From Angiostrongylus vasorum (Eukaryota; Nematoda; Chromadorea; Rhabditida; Metastrongylidae): DNA of 64,000 bases. The translations under genes and the position numbers were made by a program. Location of the stretch: the NCBI GenBank assembly GCA_018806985.1, contig JADANN010000465.1, positions 1,116,001 through 1,180,000 of the forward strand, given 5' to 3'. The notes below the pieces were generated by a model. It did no database searches, was not told where the DNA came from, and saw only the letters and a list, made by a program, of their open reading frames with translations. Positions 58,200-64,000 of this stretch are shown piece after piece (position 1 is the first letter of the stretch; every line of letters starts with the position of its first letter).

Positions 58200-58590
58200 C
58201 TTTCTTTGATGAGCTTACACGAGGTTGGCATATGATATTTATTCGGCTAACGTTTCGACGTCTTCGCCTTCATCAGAGCCGACGATCCGAGTCGATAGTC
58301 CACGGTCGTTCTTCTTCTCGATATGGCGTCTTCGCCTTCGTATCGAGTTGTGTTTTCCTCAGCAGACCGTCTCTCGAATGAGGCACACTCAATTGGTGGT
58401 ACCCTTTTTATGGAGGATGCTGATAGTTAACAGTTGTGATTGTCCGGTGATAGTAACTAGTTTTTCCTTATACTACCGACTTCTCGGATCGTCAGCTTTG
58501 ATGATTGATACTTCATGTAAGCTTATCAAAGAAAGAACACATATTGATTAGTCATACCGAGGTTAAAGAAAAGTCGGTTTTTAAAACTTG
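58200..58590 (+). mobile_element. Full hairpin element with tail
   Basis: The left arm starts tgatgagcttacacgaggtt and continues ggctaacgtttcgacgtctt; the right end has tgtaagcttatcaaagaaag. The tail cataccgaggttaaagaaaa is at 58554. The open frame at 58225-58551 is repeat sequence only. Confidence 0.75.
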
Positions 58591-60279
58591 CAAAGGCAAT
58601 TCTTCAATCTCCAGAAAATATTTTAAAAATGATTGAGGAACTAATAATGAAAAAAATATTGAGACTGTAAGAAAGGTGACTCTGCGTCTGCGTCATTTTG
58701 ACGTCAATCAATCATAAACCTTCACTATTAAGTCCAGTTTCGACCGTACTATATACATTAAGAGATAACCATGAAAACGAACACAAAATGGAGACATGAT
58801 AAGAAATGAATGGCTAGTAAGAGAGATAAAAAACTGAAGATACTCGATGAAAACACTTAGGAAAGACGATTAGTAGTCCTTCACTCGATTTCGGGGGTCA
58901 TTCTGAAGCCATTTCGACATCGTAAAGGTTCCACAGATAACTGTAAAACTCGTTAATAAAGGACTAAACATAAATCTATTGTTGAATGGGTATCCCAAGT
59001 CACCGTACAGTTGCTTTGTGCATTATCGTTGTCGGCGGGAATGCAATGTGATTCGAAACATGATGTCCACAATAGAACTACACAGACTAAATGCAACCAC
59101 CACGACTACGTCCTCACAAAAAATTCATTGCATTCCCATGAACACTATTCGCTTTTTCCAAGCCACTAGTCAACATTCCGGATCGAATGTCGAGAATCTA
59201 AACATCCTAAATAATCCACTGTTTTCTTGATGAGAATCCACACATGATGCTGTTAATATGGCATTTATTCATCCACAACAGCTGACGTTCCTGGGATTTG
59301 CCCTTCTTAGCAGCCTGGATGAGTCCAACTGATACCCTATCCACTCTGACAAACACGCTCATAACCACAGCAGTTCATAACCTTCATAACCAACCCGAAT
59401 AAAACAAGAAAAAAAATTCATCTTCTTTTTAAATCTATAGGGGGACATAGAGCACTATAAGTTCAATATTTAAAAGCGCTCTAAGAAAAAAAACCGGTAT
59501 CGATCGATTCCTGTCGTCAATTAAAATGCACTCTTTTTTGTGTTTCAGACGCAACAATGGATGAATCCTCAACATTTCCTCAATTTTTAAAGATGAATAA
59601 AATATACAGAAACGGTAGTGAAGGGGTAAAAAAGATAAAGCTCTCGGCGTTGATCAATCCCCTGAGGGATGCAGATGAGCCATGCATTTGGCTTCATTAA
59701 GCATCGTTGGAGGTAATTGAATGCATACCTGGCCTTTACAATGACTCGTGGTGGCCTACTGATGTATCGAGCTGGTGCTGCTATCCTCCGAGACAGGTCT
59801 GGTAGCAATCGACCGACCTCGGAGGGATAGAAGGCTTGGTGGGCTATGGGCATGGGAATCGATTCGACGTGTTTGTTGCAGAGACCTCCGACCACTGCGC
59901 TACATGCGCCCCTTAAAAAAACAATAGTAGACGAATGTAAACGAATTTAAACATAACGTTCCAAGCTGGTTTCTCAAGAACCGGCGATAATTTTTCGACC
60001 ACTGGTGTATTCCAGGAATTCAGAATATATACTTACAGAAGCCACTTAGCTCTTTTACATTGATCGCATGAATAGTTTTAATACAGTGTGCTCTCGAATT
60101 CAAGTTTCTTTAGAATTAAGACTTTCAAAAAACCTAGTAACGATATTGCAGTTCCTAAAAATTCCAACGCAAGAGTAGCGGCTGCAACATAGGTACGACA
60201 CTGGAAGCCAACATCGTATGATGCTCAGCAGAAGTGTTACAGCTCTAGTGCTTAGTGTTGACTACTGTTCTGATACTAT
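58591..60279. other. Spacer, only a SINE-A inside
   Basis: Apart from SINE-A at 59632-59913 no feature is supported. A plus frame at 58979-59230 is open over 83 codons without motif. At 59280 gctgacgttcctgggatttg may be a decayed hairpin-element arm. Confidence 0.35.
59632..59913 (-). repeat. SINE-A copy
   Basis: Reversed copy: gttgatcaatcccctgaggg on the left and cgaccactgcgctacatgcg on the right. Confidence 0.85.
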
Positions 60280-60570
60280 TTCAAAACCGACTTTTCTTTA
60301 ACTTCGGTATTACTAATCAACATGTATTCTTCCTTTGATAAGCTTACACGAGGTTTATGAGCAATTTTTATTCGGCTAACGTTTCGACGTCTTCGTCTTC
60401 ATCAGAGCCGACGATCTGAGTCAATAGAAGGTGGTCCTATTCCCTAGTCATTCTATCGACCCAAATCGTCTGCTCTGATGAGAAGACGTCGAAACGTTAA
60501 CCGAATAAAAAATTGTTCATCAACCTCTTGTAAACCTATCAAAGAAAGAAAACATATTCTGATATTGTTC
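60280..60570 (-). mobile_element. Full hairpin element, reversed, with tail on the left
   Basis: The reversed tail gacttttctttaacttcggt at 60290 is followed by inverted arms: ggctaacgtttcgacgtctt near 60376 and gacgtcgaaacgttaaccga near 60485. Ends are tgataagcttacacgagg and aacctcttgtaaacctatc. The arms pair almost completely. Confidence 0.8.
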
Positions 60571-61049
60571 ATTTGCTTCCACATTCGAAATATAACTTTG
60601 AAGTAAATACATCTCATGAATTCCAGAGAATCATAATTTCGTCTCGTTAGAAAAGAGAACTCGTATACTTGTAGTAAACGATGTGTGGATTAGAATGGCT
60701 TTCATTACAATGAAGAAAATTTGATATGAGCTGGGCTTTGTTGGTTCCAAGTTGAAAAAACCCGGCTACTATTTTTTGTATCAACTGCATTCTGTACAAT
60801 GCAGCGGTGGTTCTATGGGTGAAATTCAGATATTTGGATAGAAAATGCAGACAAAGTAGGATATAAAAGAATACTAACGGAAACCTTGTAATGAGGAAAG
60901 ATCGAAAGGCTGAATAGCAATTGCAGTCCTAATAAAAAAAAATGGTGTTTTTTTAAAGAGTTAAGAACTAAAGATTCCCTAACTACTTGGGAATAATGGA
61001 ACGGACAGTTCCAAAAATATTTAAATCTAGCGGTAAACAGATTTACGGG

Positions 61050-61345
61050 ACAGGTGGAGTAGTGGTAGTTACGCCGTTTAATACACACAAGGGCCTAGTT
61101 CGACACTTCCAGACGACCAAGGGCGGCCGTCCCAGGATTCGAGAAAGAACCTACTCGGACAGCATTCTGCGACACCAGTAAAGATTATCAAAAATGACCA
61201 AAAAGCAGCCGAAAGCGAAAAAAAAGAAAATTAGAACTTTGTGGATGATGGGAATGATGGATGCAAGGAAACAGATCTAATGGAAAGAAGCGCATGGGTC
61301 TGCACAATATTTCTGATATAGGACCACGTAAAACTGAAAATAAAA
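61050..61345 (+). repeat. Diverged SINE-C copy
   Basis: Contains ggtggagtagtggtagttac, gggcctagttcgacacttcc, cggacagcattctgcgacac and a 3' end with taggaccacgtaaaactgaa before an A-rich tail. Confidence 0.6.
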
Positions 61346-62047
61346 AAACAGAAAGTTCTTCGACTTAGGGATAAATACGGGTATCTACCCGTATGAATAG
61401 AACCTAGCAATAAAAGTGGACGCTACCAGACTTTTGGCTGGCAAGTGAGCTACTCTTCACGCGAAAATAAGACGCGTAGAATTTGTCAAACGAGAAGGAC
61501 AGAAGGAATTTTAAACCAGACTTCATCCACCTCACATATTGAGGACCTGTTGTCAGTTTTTGCTTCAAATTTGTATATAATGATGATGCATTCAATAACG
61601 GTAAGAGTTATCGGTTAGTTAGAGCAGAAACTTTAAATTTAATAAAATAAAAAAATAAGGATTTACGCCACCTGGACAGATATCCCATCAATACCCGTTA
61701 TCCCACAGATGTAAGTTAACCCCTTGAAATCAGTTCGTCTAGCTGTACAACTTTACCTCTCGTACTCACTTTAATCTATAGGAACTTAGTGAAACAGCCA
61801 AAAAAGGACGGTGCAAATAAAGCATAACATCTCTGCATAAAATTTAATAAATTGAAAAAATACAGTACACTTAACAGGAAGTTGGTTAATTGAAGGTAAT
61901 GAAGGAGCATACAGTTTTCTCATATTGCAAGCCTCCATGAAGGAACCAAAATGCAACCATTGTGATGTATAATGCAAGATTGAGCGATGGAGTTACGGCA
62001 TCACAGATATGGGTGTAAGAAAAACACTCACTTGATAATCTTGACCG

Positions 62048-62250
62048 TTTTATTTACTGCCTACTACTTTTAATGGTACGGTATAATGCGAGATATAACT
62101 ACAACGATGCTGAGATATTTGCAAAACTCCGGACCGCAGGTGTCTGCTGCTCCTTTCCCGGGAGTAACGCGTTCATCACCACACCATGCGGGTCCTTCGT
62201 TTCGCCTGTCTCTCAGCTAGTTCTATCGACCTCTGCCATCAGCAATCATA
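62048..62250 (-). repeat. SINE-B copy with internal deletion
   Basis: Reversed copy: tttactgcctactactttta, ctccggaccgcaggtgtctg, then a deletion and aacgcgttcatcaccacacc to ctcagctagttctatcgacc. Confidence 0.8.
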
Positions 62251-62267
62251 ACTCACTTGATAGATCG

Positions 62268-62390
62268 TAACGCACAGCAAGTAACTGTATATGCCGAATA
62301 TGCATCCACTCATCTTCTAAGAATTGGTTATTAGAGTCAAGTGCAGGGACCATGTCTAAGGGACTGATTCGCGCTAAACCCTTTTACGCT
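62268..62390 (+). repeat. 3' fragment of SINE-A
   Basis: Only the terminal part is present: atatgcatccactcatcttc and gggaccatgtctaagggact. It abuts a SINE-B copy on its left. Confidence 0.45.
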
Positions 62391-62399
62391 TTGAATAGA

Positions 62400-63487
62400 C
62401 AAAGAGATGAATAAGAAAGATTTTATACACTTATGCCTCTCTCTCCCACGTGCACTGTTGTTCACCACACGATCCGCGGCAGTTACATCACATTCACCGA
62501 TAGTGGGGTTTGTAGATTGCTAGTAAGAATGGCGTAATGAAAAAGAAAAGATCGAAGTTGAGAGTGTTGGTCTAGAACGTTCCACTCTATCAAGTTGTGT
62601 AACTAGGTGGGCACCACGACGCACTGACAGAAACGCAAACATTGTCGGCGTCACTGGGTGCGTCAAATACTGCCGTTCATCTGATGGTCGTTGGGTATCG
62701 GTGGTGCCGAGAAAAAAACTCCCTTCATTGTTATCATCATCATTACCAATAACCAATTAACCAAGTTAGATAAGGAACACGCAAAGAACAGTACAGATTA
62801 CTGGATCCTAAAACTCAATGAAAAGAAAAAACAGAAAGAAGACATCTGGCGCGAACAGAAATCGGAACACTTGCGAATGATTCAGCTGTAAGGGTGGAGA
62901 CAGTCAAACTCTATCACGACATGTCCGACTCGTCACAAGCAGTCGAAATTTCTTAACATTATCGTAAAATCTACCGTTTATGAAAGAAGAACGTGAATTT
63001 CTAATCGCATTCAGTGGTTCACCAGGAGAGAATATCGCACAAGAAGTCAATTCTGAACACAAAACAACGATAGAGACTTGTTAAATCAGCTTATAGAGCA
63101 ATTTTGGACAATATTTAAGCAGCGACGGTAAGGGCAGATGTAGTGAAGTGATTAGAGAGGCACCCTAGAATACGCAAGGTGAACAGCAAGAAGCATAACT
63201 GAATAGAAAAACAGCTGAAGTAATAGGAAAGGAATGTTTTGGAAAGCAACTTTCATTTAACGCCAGTATGAGCAATCGATACCGTAATGTGTCGAGAAGC
63301 TAATATCACTGTGTTATTAAAAATTTTCTGTTGTGGCTAACACTTCGGCACCTTTGCCTATTTTACGACAACCTTAGGGGGGGGGGTGGTGGTTTCTCAA
63401 CAGAAGAAGGTATTAGTATAAGAAGATTCTAGTGAGCAACGGGTTGAGGACATTGAAGCGTAAAAACTACGTATCCCCGGTTAACAA
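62400..63487. other. Spacer with weak coding-like frame
   Basis: A plus frame ending at 62891 encodes a charged helix-like peptide (LNEKKKQKEDIWREQKSEHL). A minus frame overlaps it. No splice pattern or family is recognisable. A decayed SINE head (agatgtagtgaagtgattag) lies at about 63134, and a nine-G run at about 63378. Confidence 0.3.
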
Positions 63488-64000
63488 TTTTCAAACTGAT
63501 TGTCATTTAACCTCGGCATGAACGCTCAATGTACGTTATTTCATTGATGAGCTAACTTGAAGTTGTAACCAAACATTTATTCCGCTAACTTTCCGACGTC
63601 TTCGTCTTCCTCAAACCGATGGCCCAAATAGATGGTCTACAGTTGTTCGTCTTCTCGATGTGGCGTCTTCCTCATAGTATGGTGTCGAATCTTCTTCAGT
63701 GGAGCACCGCCCGAATAAGGCAACCTCACCCGGCAGCGCTGTTTCATACACGATGGTTGTTGTTGATAATGATTGTCCGTTAGTAATAAACTGTTTTTTC
63801 AGCGGGCATTTCATCCTGCAGCAGTCGGTATTACCTTAGCTAGCACACAGCGAATAGAGAATGAAATTTTTTTCTGTCTATCCGTCTATAGAGAATGAAT
63901 ATTTTCCTGTCTACCTATATTCGATATATCCTAGTTAAGGTAATACCAACAACTGTAGGATGGATTGCCCGCTGAAAAACAAATTATTACCAACGGACAA
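63488..64000 (-). mobile_element. Hairpin element cut by the window end
   Basis: The reversed tail catttaacctcggcatgaac at 63495 is followed by an arm (tgatgagctaacttgaagtt, cgctaactttccgacgtctt). At 63770-63836 the sequence turns, and 63930-64000 is its reverse complement (aaggtaataccaacaactg ... accaacggacaa). The rest of the right arm lies beyond the window. Confidence 0.75.

Noticed and set aside
1..64000. CRISPR arrays, bacterial operons, riboswitches
   Set aside because: The window has spliced eukaryotic genes; repeats are dispersed elements, not regularly spaced arrays.

Overview
The window is eukaryotic nuclear DNA, most likely from a parasitic nematode of the hookworm/strongylid type. 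This is inferred from very short exons (31-250 nt) with GT-AG introns and nematode-style TTTCAG acceptors, a nematode-type DUF1057 hydrolase, an RTE-type retrotransposon relic, and AT-rich introns full of short repeats. There are no bacterial operons. Nearly all long open frames are repeats or chance.

Three multi-exon genes can be reconstructed exon by exon with matching phases. (1) Plus strand, about 6290-18369: the C-terminal part (linker, PX domain, BAR domain, stop) of a SNX9/18/33-type sorting nexin (LST-4 in C. elegans); its SH3-encoding 5' end was not found. (2) Plus strand, 26696-29111: a complete eight-exon, 323-residue alpha/beta hydrolase of the DUF1057 type with Ser118-Asp238-His296 as likely triad. 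(3) Minus strand, 56070-35435: a type I membrane receptor with signal peptide, two fibronectin-like ectodomains, one membrane segment and an intracellular SEFIR domain, which I identify as an interleukin-17-receptor-like gene (ILCR-type). It spreads over 20.6 kb because its introns are packed with repeats; one or two ectodomain exons between 53.5 and 45.0 kb are still unresolved.

The rest is mainly interspersed repeats. I separate five groups: SINE-A (about 270 bp, tRNA-like head with A/B boxes and a conserved 3' part), SINE-B (about 200 bp, often in head-to-head pairs forming 400-550 bp palindromes), SINE-C (about 350 bp, ending in an A-rich or TA tail), family E (about 350-400 bp, three good copies), and hairpin elements with inverted arms plus a one-sided conserved tail (core CCGAGGTTAA) seen about ten times. 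There is also a decayed RTE retrotransposon (8.98-10.35 kb), a roughly 500 bp block duplicated on both sides of the last two sorting nexin exons, and a TA microsatellite.

Layout: 0-6 kb no firm gene, a few candidate exons; 6.3-18.4 kb sorting nexin; 18.4-26.7 kb repeat-rich spacer with two unexplained minus-strand frames; 26.7-29.1 kb hydrolase; 29.1-35.4 kb repeat-rich spacer; 35.4-56.1 kb IL-17-receptor-like gene; 56.1-64 kb repeats with no gene I can support. Nothing in the sequence links the three genes functionally.
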